DNA of 64,000 bases, from positions 2,480,001-2,544,000 of the forward strand of contig CP126206.1 in the NCBI GenBank assembly GCA_030272155.1. The letters are read 5' to 3'. Both the position numbers and the translations under genes were made by a program. The DNA is from Tetradesmus obliquus (Eukaryota > Chlorophyta > Chlorophyceae > Sphaeropleales > Scenedesmaceae). Positions 45,372-58,702 of the stretch are shown here, one piece after another (the stretch's first letter is position 1; each line of letters opens with the position of its first letter). A model generated the notes under the pieces. It was not told where the DNA came from and did not search any database. It saw only the letters and a list, made by a program, of their open reading frames with translations.

Positions 45372-46378
45372 CCGCGGGCTCGCACGTCTCGACAGCTGTC
45401 GACTGCAGTACCAGCGCTGCGGGCCTCACGCAGCCATTGCGCGAGTCGGTGATATACGCCTGGAAGGTGCTCGCATCCGACGTATTTTCGTACACAATTT
45501 CGATGTCAGTCGGACCCCAGAGGAGCCCAGTATAAGCCCCAAATCCAGATTCATCGCAGCCATAGCCACCCAGCCTGCTTTGGCAGAGTGCCTCGCGGTC
45601 GCAGATGCCCACTGCTGCAACTGCCGGGGGCGGCGAGGTCGGCCAGTAACTTTCTGGGATGCTGATGTCGATCATGCGCACACAGTTGAAGTCTGCAGCC
45701 AACAGCAGACGAGGGGGCAGCATGCGCGGCATGATCAGCAGGTACGGCAGGCGCATCAGGGTGTGTGGTTGGTTCCACCGAATCTCATCCTACCGACACC
45801 AGCCTCGCGCTGTTGGTGTGCAAAAGAGCAGGCAGCTAGCGGATGCGAGGACGGCCAGTATGTTTCTGGGATGCTGATGTCGATCATGTGCACACAGTTG
45901 AAGTCTGCAGCCAACAGCAAACAAAGGCGCAGCAGGCGCACAAGGCTCAGCAGATGCCGGAGAAGATTTCAAGAGGCGGCATGCGCAGCAGAGTGTGTGG
46001 TTAATTCCACCGAATCTCAACCTATTGATGCCAGCCTCTCGCTGTTGGTGTGCGAAAGAGCAGGCAGCTAGTGGATGCGAGGTGGGCCAGTATGTCTCTG
46101 GTATGCTGATGTCGATCATGCGCACACAGTTGTAGTCTGCAGTCGCAGCAGAAGATTAGCGAGGCAGCATGTGCAGCAGGGTGCAAGCGTGGCAGGCGCA
46201 GCAGGGTGTCATGTGCTTTCAAAGCAGTAGCGTCAAGTTGACGCTACGCTTGGAGACGTGCTGCGGCAGCACGTCATGATGCATGCGCACGTCGTCAGAG
46301 ACAAATCCGGACCTGCTTGCACCAGTTAACCACGTGTGCCCGTTATTCGTCCACTCATGAACGTGCATGCTTTTGCAG

Positions 46379-48458
46379 TTGGACTGGAAGTCCGGCCGCA
46401 TGGTACATACAGCCGACGGACGCTTCGCCTCCGGCCCAGCTGGTTTCAAAAGTATCAAGATGATGCCGCCACAAACTCGCGCACTGTCGTGTTGCTCAGC
46501 AGCGACCGCTCCGCAGTTGCTAGCGGCTCTGCGCAAGAGCAAGAAGTGCGGGGATTCCCTGGCGCATTCTGGGGCATTAGGGGCAGTGTCAGCTATGCTG
46601 GGTACACAGGGTACCTTTCTCGTAGCTTCCCAGCAGGGGCTTCTCCTGGTGTTGCTATGGCACGGCACCTACTAGCAGGTCACAGTGGCAAGCTACCCAG
46701 GGACTGGTGCTGCGGACATGCTGACAGGTTCCATGTTCAAGGCGTACGCATACAGGCCGGGCGCTACTCTGCTTGACAGGTGTGCCTCTGTAAGGTTACT
46801 CCAACTGTTGCAGTAATGCATGTCACAACAAACACTAGTCATCAAAGATGCCCTGTCTGCCAAGAGAAAAGTTTGAAAGTATTGTTGTTGTTGCACCTGC
46901 TTGCTGCCATGCTTTTCTCTGTCTTATTTTGCATGACTGAAATGCAATGCAATGCATGCCATGTTGTACATTTGCTTGTGCTGATTTGATGCTTCTACAA
47001 ACTTTGTCAAAGCCTTTCCAGTCATAACCACAGCTGTGCCACTGCAAAGCATCACCAATACACAGCCCCAGCTGATGCACAGAGGCTGAGGCGAATGTGC
47101 ATGGGTGCAGGTGCGCTGCCAATTGTGGAGCATTGAAGTGCAATGAGGGAGCTCGAGAGGTCTGCAATGCCTTAACAGGCACATGCGACATCAGATGTGA
47201 CAGCAAACAAGACGGTGCCCCATGCAAGTTGAGGGGTTTCGACAGCACATGTGCAGCGGGAGTTTGCAGAGGTGGGTATGATTCTTGACGGTTCAACACA
47301 CTTGCAATGTCCGTGCAAAGCTATGAAACAGGGGAGAAGTCATAAATCATACACGTCAGAAGCATGCAAGCATGCTTGCCAAGCACGCTCACAGCCCTTG
47401 CCCTACGGTATGCAAATTATGTAGGAACAAGGACATGCGTGATGTGCCATATTTTCTGAAATGGTTCAATCCCTACAATGCAGAGCATGCTTGACATACG
47501 CATGCATGCCTGCAGGTGTCAATGAGCTGCATGGATGCATGCAACACTTCAGCGCATAGATGCATGCGTCTATTCCATGCCATGCAACACTTCAGTGCTT
47601 GAGATGCATGTGTAAGCGAGCTGCATGGATGCATGCAACGCTTCAGTGCATACACTTGACACTTAGCATGCTCCATCGACAACCAGCAACAGAGCATGGC
47701 GCCCCGTCATGTTGTGCTGCTGATTATGTGTTGTAGATCTGTGCAAGAGTGCGTTGTGCAGCGCAACTGCCTGTCAGGAGCTGCTGGTCCCTGACGGGTC
47801 ATTGTGCCCGCCTTCATCTTGTGTTTTGTTTATGTGCCAGGTTTCTTGGCACACAACGCTTGACCATGCAGTAGGGGCAGCATGAACAACCACACAATTG
47901 CAGAGGTGACGCGGACACCCTATTTGCAAAGGGGGGGTACAAACCCCACAAGAAGCTTTCTGAAACCGAAGGTCTAACACTGCTGAGCAGTCTGCTGAAG
48001 GCCACAGACTCTTTAGCACCCTGTTCACCTAAAGTGTGCCCACTTCATGCCCTACATCGCCAATGCGGTGACAAACCACTGTGTGCAGGGTTGTACACCA
48101 TCTACTACCGTGTGGAGGGCCCATTGGCCAGCTTCCCCACCCCCCTCGGCAGTCCTGCAGCACTTACTGCATTCGGAGCAGCCGTCATCCGGTCTCTGGG
48201 CTTGCCATTGGCATACCCTGTCTCAAGGGTGCAGACAACTGTCTTCAAGATTATCCCCAACGCACAGCGCAACACTGCCAGCATCCGCAACAACAACAAC
48301 AGCAACATAGACAATGTTGCAGCAAGCACGGGAGTCCTTGCCACTAGCAACAGTCGCTCTGGTAGGGTAACTCCTCAACATGCAGTCGAGACGCAGGCTG
48401 TGGTATATAGGTCAAGCTTCCCTGATAGTGACATTTTGCCTCCGCTCCCCTCTGACGT
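46379..48458 (+). pseudogene. Gene C copy 2, 5' half
   Basis: At +38025 from copy 1: exons 46379-46779, 47111-47271, from 47737, and from 48089. The same two frameshifts near 46428 and 46696 and the same degenerate third exon are seen. Confidence 0.65.
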
Positions 48459-48493
48459 GTAGGCTATACTGTTGCACTGCATGTGCCATGCAG

Positions 48494-51400
48494 CCCGTGG
48501 GGAGTTGCTATGCTGGGGCACATGGGCAAATGGCACCATCAACTCTGAGAAACCTCCAATACCCAGCTTAGATTTCGAGCAGAGAATTCTAGCCATTGGC
48601 TGCGGCTCTTCGCACGTGTGCGCTTTGACAGAGAGCAACATACTTGAGTGTACCGACGGCACAAAGGAATGTGGTCAACAATGTGTCGTGCCTGGTAATT
48701 GGACGCCCCCCGTGGGCAAATTCAAGGTTACGGGAGGCGTCAACCACACGTGGTAAGCTCAGCAGTGCTTATGAGGCTTAGGCAGTTCTTGAATTAACAG
48801 AAGATCAGCACAACTTTAATAAAATTGGCAGGAATAAAGTCAAAAAATGCAGAGTGAGACTGGCAGCTAAGACGAGATACATGCGAGTGCATGTGCTCAC
48901 TTATGTTGCTTGATTTCGTGAGCAGGGCATTTGCAGTGCGTAGGAGCGACACCAAGTTTTGTTGATGCAGCTGCGGCAGCTGCAACGCTCGGTGGTCAGC
49001 CTATTTGGCAGCAACTGAGCTGTCGTCTCCTGCACTGATGCATATACCAAATATTAGCCGTTTACGGCGTTTATACTAGCCGGCACTGCTAATAGGGCGG
49101 CTGGGTGGGTGTAGCTGTTGTGCCTATGGGGTTCAGGTGGGTCCCTGCTTTTAAGGGCAGGGCCCTGCCTTGCTGGGCCTCTTTCTTGCTGACGCCTTCG
49201 GGCAGCAGCAATCAGTCGTTTTTGTTTGACTGTACATTTGGAAATACATGCGGCTGCGTAGTGGAGTTGTCACCAACGACCGGGACGACAGCACGCGTGT
49301 AGGAGAAATGAGCGCGGAGGAGACTGCAGCTGAGGTCGCAGCACTTCGTAATGAGCTAGCTAGGTTAACAGCTGAGGTGGCCGCGAAGTCAGCTCAGCCG
49401 GAGCCCGGCAGCTCCTCATGCTCCCGGGTTAGGCCCACGGTGCAGATTGCTGAGCCAGTGGACAACGTGGTTAACATCACAGAGTTCAGTGGCATTGTTC
49501 ATCAGCGCACCAATCCCGTGCAGCGGTCAGCAGTGGCCCCAGACACTTGCTGCTTGCTCGACTTGGAGTGTGAGTCGGGGCGCATCCGGGCAAGCAAGGC
49601 TGGGCCAGCTGTCGTCAAGGAGTACGATGAGACAGTGGCTCCGGCGCTTTCCTACCTTTATGACGCTCAGCAGGCGCTGGAGCAGCTGATTCGGGCTGCA
49701 GACATTCCTGAAGCTCGCAGGAAGTCCCTGGCAGTGATAGCAGCAGCGCAGAAGGCCGTGCTGGACTTTCTCACTGAGCGCCATGACCTTCTGGTGGCCA
49801 AGGGCGAGTTCAAGCACGACCCCAGCCTGCTGCATGCTCTGGAGCAGGGTCTGGCTGGAGTGGAGGGCTTGCCCATTCAGAGCGGCGGCCGTGTGCAGCA
49901 GCACCTGGAGAAGCTCGCCTCAGCCCGTGTTTTAGCGCTTACCAAGCAGTCGGCCAAGCAGTCTGGAGGTTCCAGCCGTGGGGGCACAGGCAGTAACAAT
50001 CCTCCAGCTTAGTTGTCAACAGCGCTCTCGGCAGGTGGCTGTTGTTACTGGGGTCAGGTGTAGCAGCAGTGGGCGTGGCTAAGTTGGAGGGTAGCAGGAT
50101 TTGCAGCAGGTGCTGTTGTTTTTTCCGGTAACGCTCCTTGTGTGGCATGGGCAGCCAATGTCAGCAGGGTAGTTGGCACGATTGCTGCCAGGTGTTGCGC
50201 AGCTCTTAGTTGGAGTGGAGGTTCTAGTGTCAACTTGCATCCAGACTTAGCACGCTGGCCACTGATGCTGTAGTGCGTGGCTGCTCCAGTGTTATATTGT
50301 TCTCCTGTTGTCTGCCGCTCCCGTTGCGATGGAGTTCCTTTAGGCAGTTTAGGGTCCGCCGAGCCCTTCCCCAGCAGGGATCAAGGACAGTGTTTCATTG
50401 CGCAGCGCGCTCGTTGCCCTGTTGGTGTGAGTTGTTGTGTTGGGTGTCATTCTGATGCAGCAAGGCAAAAGTATAAATTAGCCGTTTACGGCGTTTATAC
50501 TAGCCGGCACTGCTAATAGGGCGGCTAGGTGGATATAGCTGTTGTGCCTATGGGGTTCAGGTGGGTCCCTGCTTTTAAGGGCAGGGCCCTGCCTTGCTGG
50601 GCCTCTTTCTTGCTGCTGCCTTTGGGCAGCAGCAATCAGTCGTTTTTGTTTCCCGCCCGCCCACCCCTCTTCTTCTGCTGTTGTGGTGGTGTTGAGGGGG
50701 GCTCGGGTTGGGGTTGGCGAGCCCCGTTTCCCAAATGTAACAATTCATTCTGATGCAGCAAGGCAAAAGTATAAAACATTGTTTTGTTATGTGCATGGTC
50801 TACGCGGCCGCGGCACGGTGGCCATGTGCGTCCTTTTGTTCAGCAAGCCAGTTTCTGCGCTGGTTGTCAGCACATTGAAGGCGCATGAGGTATCATCATC
50901 GCCACGCACGTCGCCTTCCTTAACTTTTGCGGGGTTAAGTGTAAAAACACCACGCATGGCTCACTCACTCACTCACACACTCACTCATTCACTCACCCGC
51001 TCGCTCACTCGCTCACTCACCCACTCACCCACTCACTCACTCTTTTACTCACTCACACACTCAACACGTGCTTGCTACAGTTGCAGGTTGTGTGAATCAC
51101 ACTTTGTGCCAGACCAAGGCGCATGATACATAACAAGGAGTTCAGCACATCATTACCCTCTATTATCACCGAACTTCCGCATGGTCAGGTTGTTGTTTCA
51201 TATGTGTAGCTTAACAAAGAATAACTCTCGCATGCGCCACTGGGCATGCACCACAAGGCAAACGCACCACAAACCTGAAACTGTGCCGAAAAAATGTTTG
51301 AAATGAGCGGCTCATTCACTAAGTGCAAAAAGTGTTTGCCGTTTGCCCTGATTTGCGATACATGCAGCGCATTGAGTGGTGACGGCATTGTTGTTTGCTG

Positions 51401-52806
51401 GGGAGACAACTCGTTTGGCCAGCTGGATATGCCTACTGCTGAAGGCAGCGCAATCACCAAGGTCACTGATATTGCCGCTGGAGACTACTTCACCTGGTGA
51501 GTGGCCCCGTGGCTGACGGCATTTCAGCTAATAAATAAAACGTCGCCTTGCATATGGATGCAAGTCATAGTCTCCATGTTTGTGAAGACAGGCATCAAAT
51601 TGTCCAAGCATCAATCCAACATTCTCTTGTAGGTAAACATGCCATGTGCATAAGCAGTTGTTGACGCTTGTCGTTATTGTTGATAATGCTAATGCATCAG
51701 TTGAGGCTTGGTTGGCAAAGTTTGATTTGTGTGGACTGGGTGCTTGATTTGTGGGCGGATCAGGTGTAAGTCGCACTCCACAAACAACATTGTTGATGGA
51801 AAGAAGCGACCCTCCTCTGTTGCCTTTTCAATCATCATTGCTCCTAGTTCCGTTCAGACTAAAAGCACGTGTGTTGTGGCCTCTGCTGAACCTCTCAGAT
51901 GGTGGCGATGCGCACTGCCATGGACTACCTCTCCAGAACATTCACCCACAGCCACCTTCTAATTTAATACCTGGCAACACCTGATCTATGATTCTATGCA
52001 AACATCTGAATTTTGTTCTCCATGTTGTTTCCTGTTTTGTTCGTGCAGTGCCATCAGCAAAGATGCCCAGGTATTTTGCTGGGGCACGGACACTGATGGG
52101 CCGCTTTTGCAAGTACCGGAAGGCCTAGGGCTGGGCTCATTGGGCGGAGGTGTTGAACAGATCAGTGCCGGGTCTGACCACACATGGTGAGCACCCTAGC
52201 TAATACCGTATTATGGTATCAGCTTTCACCCAGACGCCATCTGGGAGATATTGCCATCACCCAAAGCTAACTGATTTTCGCAGCCATTAAATGGTATTGA
52301 ATCAGACGCGTATTGTTTTGCCTGTTTTGCCTGTTTTGCCTGTTTTTGCCTTTTTTAATACTTTTGTCACATTTGCAGCACACGTGTCAACATGGTGATC
52401 AACCAGCGGCAGCTGCCCCTATGCATACTGCTCATGTTTATATTGGACGTTGAACTGGCTCATGTTGTGGTGTTGGTGCTGCAGTGTCAGGAAGCCCAAC
52501 GGCCAGGTCACGTGCTGGGGCTACTGCGCCACTGGTGCCTGCAACATACCACGGCCAAGCAGAGCTACACCCCCTTCGCCCCCTTCGCCCCCTTCACCGT
52601 CTCCAGAAATTGAGCCTAACCCATCACCTTCTCCGCCTCCTCCATCACCGTCTCCACCAATTGAGCCTAGTCCATCGCCGTCTCCGCCTCCTCCATCACC
52701 GTCTCCACCAATTGAGCCTAGTCCATCGCCGTCTCCGCCTCCTCCAACACCGTCTCCAACAATTGAGCCTAGCCCATCGCCTTCTCCGCCTCCTCAAGCA
52801 CCGTAG
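48494..52806 (+). CDS. Gene C copy 2, 3' half: RCC1-like exons and Pro-Ser-rich tail
   Basis: At +38025 from copy 1: exons 48494-48752, 51368-51496, 52049-52186 and 52485-52806. I see no differences from copy 1. The first intron again carries the split-repeat element. Confidence 0.65.
49054..50775 (+). mobile_element. Split-direct-repeat element, copy 2
   Basis: Same element at +38025: A1 49054-49227, B1 50448-50477, A2 50478-50651, B2 50746-50775. Confidence 0.65.
49248..50012 (+). CDS. Gag-like coiled-coil ORF, copy 2
   Basis: 254 codons, identical in translation to the frame at 11223-11987. Confidence 0.6.
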   Translation: MRLRSGVVTNDRDDSTRVGEMSAEETAAEVAALRNELARLTAEVAAKSAQPEPGSSSCSRVRPTVQIAEPVDNVVNITEFSGIVHQRTNPVQRSAVAPDTCCLLDLECESGRIRASKAGPAVVKEYDETVAPALSYLYDAQQALEQLIRAADIPEARRKSLAVIAAAQKAVLDFLTERHDLLVAKGEFKHDPSLLHALEQGLAGVEGLPIQSGGRVQQHLEKLASARVLALTKQSAKQSGGSSRGGTGSNNPPA

Positions 52807-53022
52807 CAGCAGGAGCGGCAGCAGCAACAGCATTCCATGCAACAGTAGCAGCAACAGCAGCAGCAGCAGCATTACTTGCAGCAGCTGCGGCGGCAGCAGC
52901 AGCAGCATCACTTCTTGCAGTAGCAGCAGCAGCAACAAAAGTGACACACACACAAACTGGGTCAGAGATGCCGGCAGGTCACAGATGCAGCCACCCAAAG
53001 CTCCAAAAGTGCTGCCTTGCAG

Positions 53023-53458
53023 CAAAGACAGAGCCAGGGCGGAGGTGCTGAAACAGATCACTGCCGGGTCTGACCACAAATGGTGAGCACCGTAGCCAAC
53101 AGATCAGCTTTCACCTAGACACCCTCCGGGATAGCTTGCCATCAACTTTGGGTTGGCTTTCACAGCACTTAAAGTGTATGAATCAGACGATTACTGTTTT
53201 GCGTTTTATTTATACTTTTGTCACATCTGCAGCACACATGTCAGCATGGTCAACTAGCGGCAGCTGCCACAATGCATACTGCTCACGTTCTAATTAAACA
53301 TTGATGTAGGTCTCCTGCTGTGGTGTTTGTGCTGCAGTGTCAGGAAGCCCAACGGCCATGCCACGTGTTGGGGTTGCGCCACTGGTGCCTGCAACATACC
53401 GTGGCCAAGCAGAGCAACATCACCTGCACCTGATCCACTGTTTGACCATCCGCCCTAA
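53023..53458 (+). CDS. Duplicated alternative 3' exons of gene C, copy 2
   Basis: Same arrangement as at 14998-15433: a 60-bp exon-like segment 53023-53082 and a terminal-exon duplicate 53338-53458 ending at TAA. Confidence 0.45.
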
Positions 53459-56400
53459 GCAGTTGCATTTGTTGCGGCAACAGCAATAGCAGCAGCAACA
53501 ACAGCAGGTCAACTTGCAGTGCAAATGCGTAGGGGTGCGGACAGTTCACATGTTGCGGAGCTATACATCTCTACGAGTGTTGCACCGCATCAAAGATAGC
53601 TCTAGCTGCAGCGATTGGAACATCAGCAACAACGGAGACAACAGCAGCAGCATGTGCAGCGTGTGCTATTGTTACTTCTGCAGCATCGCATGAAGTAGCC
53701 TACTGTGCTGAGCACATGCGGCAAGGACCGTTGCAGCAACTGCATCTTGCAGCCTAGAGACCTACTGTGGCAACAACCCAATAGCTCAATCTGGTGCATT
53801 TGCAATGGCAAAGCTTGCTTGGCAGCCCTACACAGCTAGCATGCATGTGCATGGATGGAGTGGGTGTAGTGCATTGGTGTGATCTGTGTGTGACATGCTC
53901 TTTTGAACAGAATGGTGTGAAGTTGTAGCATCCGCCAGTGCAAGGGATCAGAATGTCCCGCAGCCCAGTGCCTTTGCATGCCTAGGCCAACCCAGCAATG
54001 AACATGGAGTGCCTGAAATCGGGCTCACTAGCCGTATTGCGAAGAACTGGCGCGGCATGATCCATGCACAGTGTGTTGACGTCACATTCATTGACTCCAA
54101 AAACACATGTTGTGAAAGAGCATATGTGTACAGCCTGGGCTTGTCGGAATGCAAGAGAGCTGCCTGATCTGTGTGGCGCACAGCATGAGCATCATGTTGC
54201 CGACCTGCAGTTGTCCATGTATGAGTGCCGCAGTAGTCATCCCTTGGAGAGGTCGATTGCAGCTCCGCTCAGCGCTGCACATGTCCAATGGAGGACTTGT
54301 GGAGGACGTAGTTTGTGCACCTCGCCATCATCAAGCGTGCAGTGCATTGCAACAAGGAGCCTTCACTCTCCTTCCTTTGCTGTGCAAATGGTGGGAGATA
54401 CATGGGATATGAATGTCGTAGTTGTGGCCTCTGCTGAGTAGATACTACGGGTGCCGTGCTTATCTCTTTGCTTCGCCGTACGTACACGCGTGACTCATAT
54501 GTGCGCTGCTAAGGCTGGTACTATGTAGACTTGCGGCCTTTTCGTTTGCAGTCTGGTTTCCTTGACTGTAGCATAGCATGATTCTGCTGAGTGTGACCAT
54601 GAGTTCGCTAGCTTGTGCATGCAGATTGGTGCGCACGCACACACGAGTTGATGTGCACTGAAGGGGCTGATTGTGACCCCGCATGCCACGCGCATGGTCT
54701 TGGATCTTGTCTGAATACATCGTCTGTAGATGGCCTTTTCACTTCTTAGATGTTTGAGGCTCCGAGGAAGATGCGCTAGTAGAAAGGGGGGGGGGGGCAT
54801 TTGATTAGGTGCACTCATTTGGTTGAAGTTGGGTTCAGTTCATGGGTTTGATGCATGAGTGTCAAACATGATCATGAGTGTCATGCACAAGGGTGTTGCA
54901 ACTGTGCAACGCGTCAGTTGGAGTGGGACGCATGGGTGTGATGCATGTGTGTGACACATGAATGGGGACGCATTGATGTGATTGTGCAAGCATGAATGGA
55001 GTGTTGCGTGCAACCAGGCCGTTGCCAAGGCAAAAGTAGGGAATGTTCACCATCCTTGCATGGATCAGCTGCTGTTGCGGTCCTTGGTGCCATGCCAAGC
55101 TATGCTGCACGCCGGGGTACATGTGTCAGCACTAACAGTAGTTTCCAAGCCGAGGGCATTTCTTGAGGAGATTGTGTGGTGGCATTTCGGCAGACTTTGA
55201 AGCTTATGCACAAGCATTGCTTCAGCTTGAAATGTGTGCTGAACAATCATCACGCATTTGAGTGAATGGAAGATGCAGATTCGTAGTATTTGTTGTCTGT
55301 TTGTGTAGATAACTGTGGCTGCATGTTAGTGTCCAGGAGGTTCATTTACTTGTTTTTCTAACTTGTGTAAAGCTAGTGCTTTGTTGTAACGGCGACTACT
55401 CAAATCACAATTGGGATATGCTCTTCGAAATCCAAACAAGGCACACATCCACGATCTTACCGCTTTATCCCATCCAAGTAGGCATAGTGTGCATTAGCCA
55501 CATGAGACTCATGAATAGCCAACATGCCGTTGACATGATGTGTTCAACACAGTAGTACTAACAATTGACACTACACAACTCTCACCTATATGTGAGCGGC
55601 GGTCGCACCACATGTAATCTTGCCAGGTTTTGCATTGTGCCATGCATGCCCCAAACCCACCTACTCATATACACTTGTTGTCTCGTTCAAAACCCTTGGA
55701 ACCACAAAACACATCCATCTAGGTACATCAAGGACGGGAAGGATCAAGTAGATCACGGTGAAGTGAGGGTCACCCTTCACATGGATGCAGAGCAACACCC
55801 CACACGAGTGTAGAGTCGCCCTTCACATGGATGCAGAGCAACTTGCCACGGGAATGCAGAGCAACTCCCCACCTAAGTGTCAAGTCACTCTTCAAATGGA
55901 CGCAGAGCATCTCTCCACGGAGATGCAGCTGCATAGGCGTTACCACATGGAAGCAGAGCACCTCCCATACGGACACAGAGTACCCCCCACATGGGTGCAA
56001 AACAGATCCGGCCCAGCTCATAGCATTGTTGTAACCGTATCTTGAAGGCATAGCAGACGTGGCATAGGTAAAACAATGAAGGCTACGTGTAGCATTGTCC
56101 CTGTCTCTGTCACCCGTATCACATGTTGTGCAGCGATCCCCCCTCCCCTAGCGCACATGTGTGTACATGGAAAGGGCCTTTCCTTGTATCAAATTGTGTG
56201 CCATCTCGATGTCAACCTGCATCATAATGCCAACGCAAAGCCTGGCAAGAAGCAGCTTGCCATGAGTTGTCTTGGCTGCATGCATGTGTGTAACACAATG
56301 CAACACGGTGCTACACATCAGCATGTGCCGTATATCAGCACATAATAGCACATGTAGAACATATCAGCATGCGCCAAATATCAGCACACATCAACACGTG

Positions 56401-58702
56401 CCCCATGTTAGCACATTTTTAACATGCGCCACACATCAACATGCCACAAGCCACATATCAGCACCTATCAGCATGCGCCACATATCAGCATGCGCCACAC
56501 CCTGTCACAGAGAAGAGTCTTCCTCGTACAACAATGTGTAGGCCATGGCCGCGGCACAACTCCATGTACAATCCCATGGCATGCAAAGTGGTGCCATATA
56601 CCTGCTCACCCACTGCTGCAGTATTGCTACCCCTCATGCCTGCAACATGAGACAACTTTTATGGTGCATGCGAGCCACTAGAATTATTGAAAACAAACTG
56701 ATGTGGTTGCAGCCAGACCTGAAGCCACAAAGCTTGACAGCTACTTCCACCAAGCACACACTGGATAATCTGCAGGCCATGCATGAACAAGACGGCTCGC
56801 CGGTAATAGTGTAAGCAGGAGGCAGGCCGAAATCAACAGGAAAGTAGGTCGGCACGTGGTATGTGCTGCCACAGCAGAACCACAACAGATCACCCGTTGT
56901 GATCCCCATCACGTGCATCATGTCACCCGATGTGCCTCCCATCACAAGAAGAACCACTGGTTCTGAGGTTGAACCTCATGACGCTCAGGTGCGCATGCCA
57001 AGATGCACGGCAGCAGCAGGCGAGAAAAAACAAAAAGCAACGGGCGGGAGACCTTTCGTCATAACCCGCGCACACCCGTCAACCCCCTGCAGATGACATC
57101 TGGATAAGTAAGCTGGACGAACCCTGAAATACATGTGATATATAGTGAACCCTAGCAAGCAAGCACGCTGCACAGGGGGGAAATAGTGACAAGCAAACAC
57201 ATCTCTGCATGTGAGCATGTGAGCATTGAAAAGCATGTACACACATGAGATCCCTGAAACAAAGAGAAGATGAGCATGTCGACCCACCGCAATGCAATAC
57301 TGCATACATGTACACACAACTCTGCACAAGCTAGTCATATCGATGCATAGCACGGCTATGTGCGCACACACTGCAGAGTTCACAGCCTGCACAACGGCCA
57401 TGCTGAAAGCCAAGGTCGTGCAAAACAAAGGACTTGCAAAGTCTGCAACGGCCTGCTTCAGTCCAATGAAGGCAAGCAACCACAACTGCCGCACACCGCG
57501 AGGTGGCAACCGTGCATTTTTTTCCTCCAGGAAGCTGCTCTGAGCAGCCGCCGTCACAAGATTCAGGCCGCAGTTGAAGCTGCAACATGCACATGATAGC
57601 ATGCCTGGCCACTTCACTGCTGGATGCGTGCAGTTGATCAGCATGCCACAAGCCACGGCTCCCTGAAGGCCATGGCTGTGAACACAGCCAACCACAAGAC
57701 AATCTCACAGCATAAGATCATGCAATGAACATGAAAATTGCCGCGCGCACATGCATGTTGTTTGTCGGGGAAACGACACGTGTGAAAAGACACCAGGTGC
57801 ATGGTATATCCATGCGGGGTTGCCCACTGTTGCTTGCTAACAAGCGGACAGCTGACAACATGTGCCAGCCGAGGGTACACCAACATGGAACAGCCAGGTG
57901 GCCTGGCTTGTTGAAGGTGGGCATGTAGAAGACGAACCACAAACAAGCCATACACCCCAGAGGCTCTCAATGCCCTACCCCAGAGGCTCGAAACGTGCTG
58001 TGATATGCAAGGTACACCAAACCAGCCACACGACACGCCAACAACGCAAACACCCCTGTCAGGCACAAGCCACATGTGTGCTGTGCAGCTAGTTTGCATG
58101 GCTGAGGAACTGTCTTCTTCACACCAGGGTCCGAGGGCTGTATGAAAGCATGCGCAATGCACAAGCTGTGCCGCACGTCTGAACGTGTCTAACAAGGGAA
58201 GTATGTCTAAACATGTAGCATGCAGGGCATGGCTACTTATTGCGGCGCTGGTCATTTTTCCCAACCCAAGTATTGTTGCTTCATCAACAACTGTCCACCA
58301 GAACCACATGTGGACGTAACTGCACACATACAAGAGGCCTGGCATGAATCGCACAGATTGCGCTGGCCCGGACTAGGCACCAAGCGGTAGCCATGGTGAC
58401 AGCAGATCAACGGCTGACAGAAGTAACAAGTGCTGAAGAGCAGGTGCTGCTGCTGCTGCTGCTGCCAGTGCTAACCTAGTTGCACTTGCCATGCTGCTGC
58501 TGTTGCTGCTGCTGCTGTTGCAACGGCGGCAGCGGCGACTGCGCCATAAGTCGTATGCAGACTGCTGCAGCCTGCAGATTGTCCAATGAAGTCACTCCAC
58601 TGATCTCCGCAGCGGCTCCGACGGTGATGTTGCTGATGTTGTTGTTGCTGCTGCTCTGACGTAAACTAAGCGCCTGGTTGTTGCCTTGGCACCCACTAGG
58701 AC

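Larger units (their letters stand above)
40956..45692 (-). pseudogene. Gene B copy 2, exon interrupted by a LINE fragment
   Basis: Same exons as gene B of copy 1 at +37560: 40956-41043, 41321-41461, 42230-42485, (42681-42800), 42898-43069, 43460-43816 and 44085-44253. The 5' exon spans 44652-45692 because 465 bp of LINE sequence (44907-45371) sit inside it, replacing the frame after TCEPA with unrelated residues. The frameshift near 7270 is also present at about 44830. Confidence 0.7.
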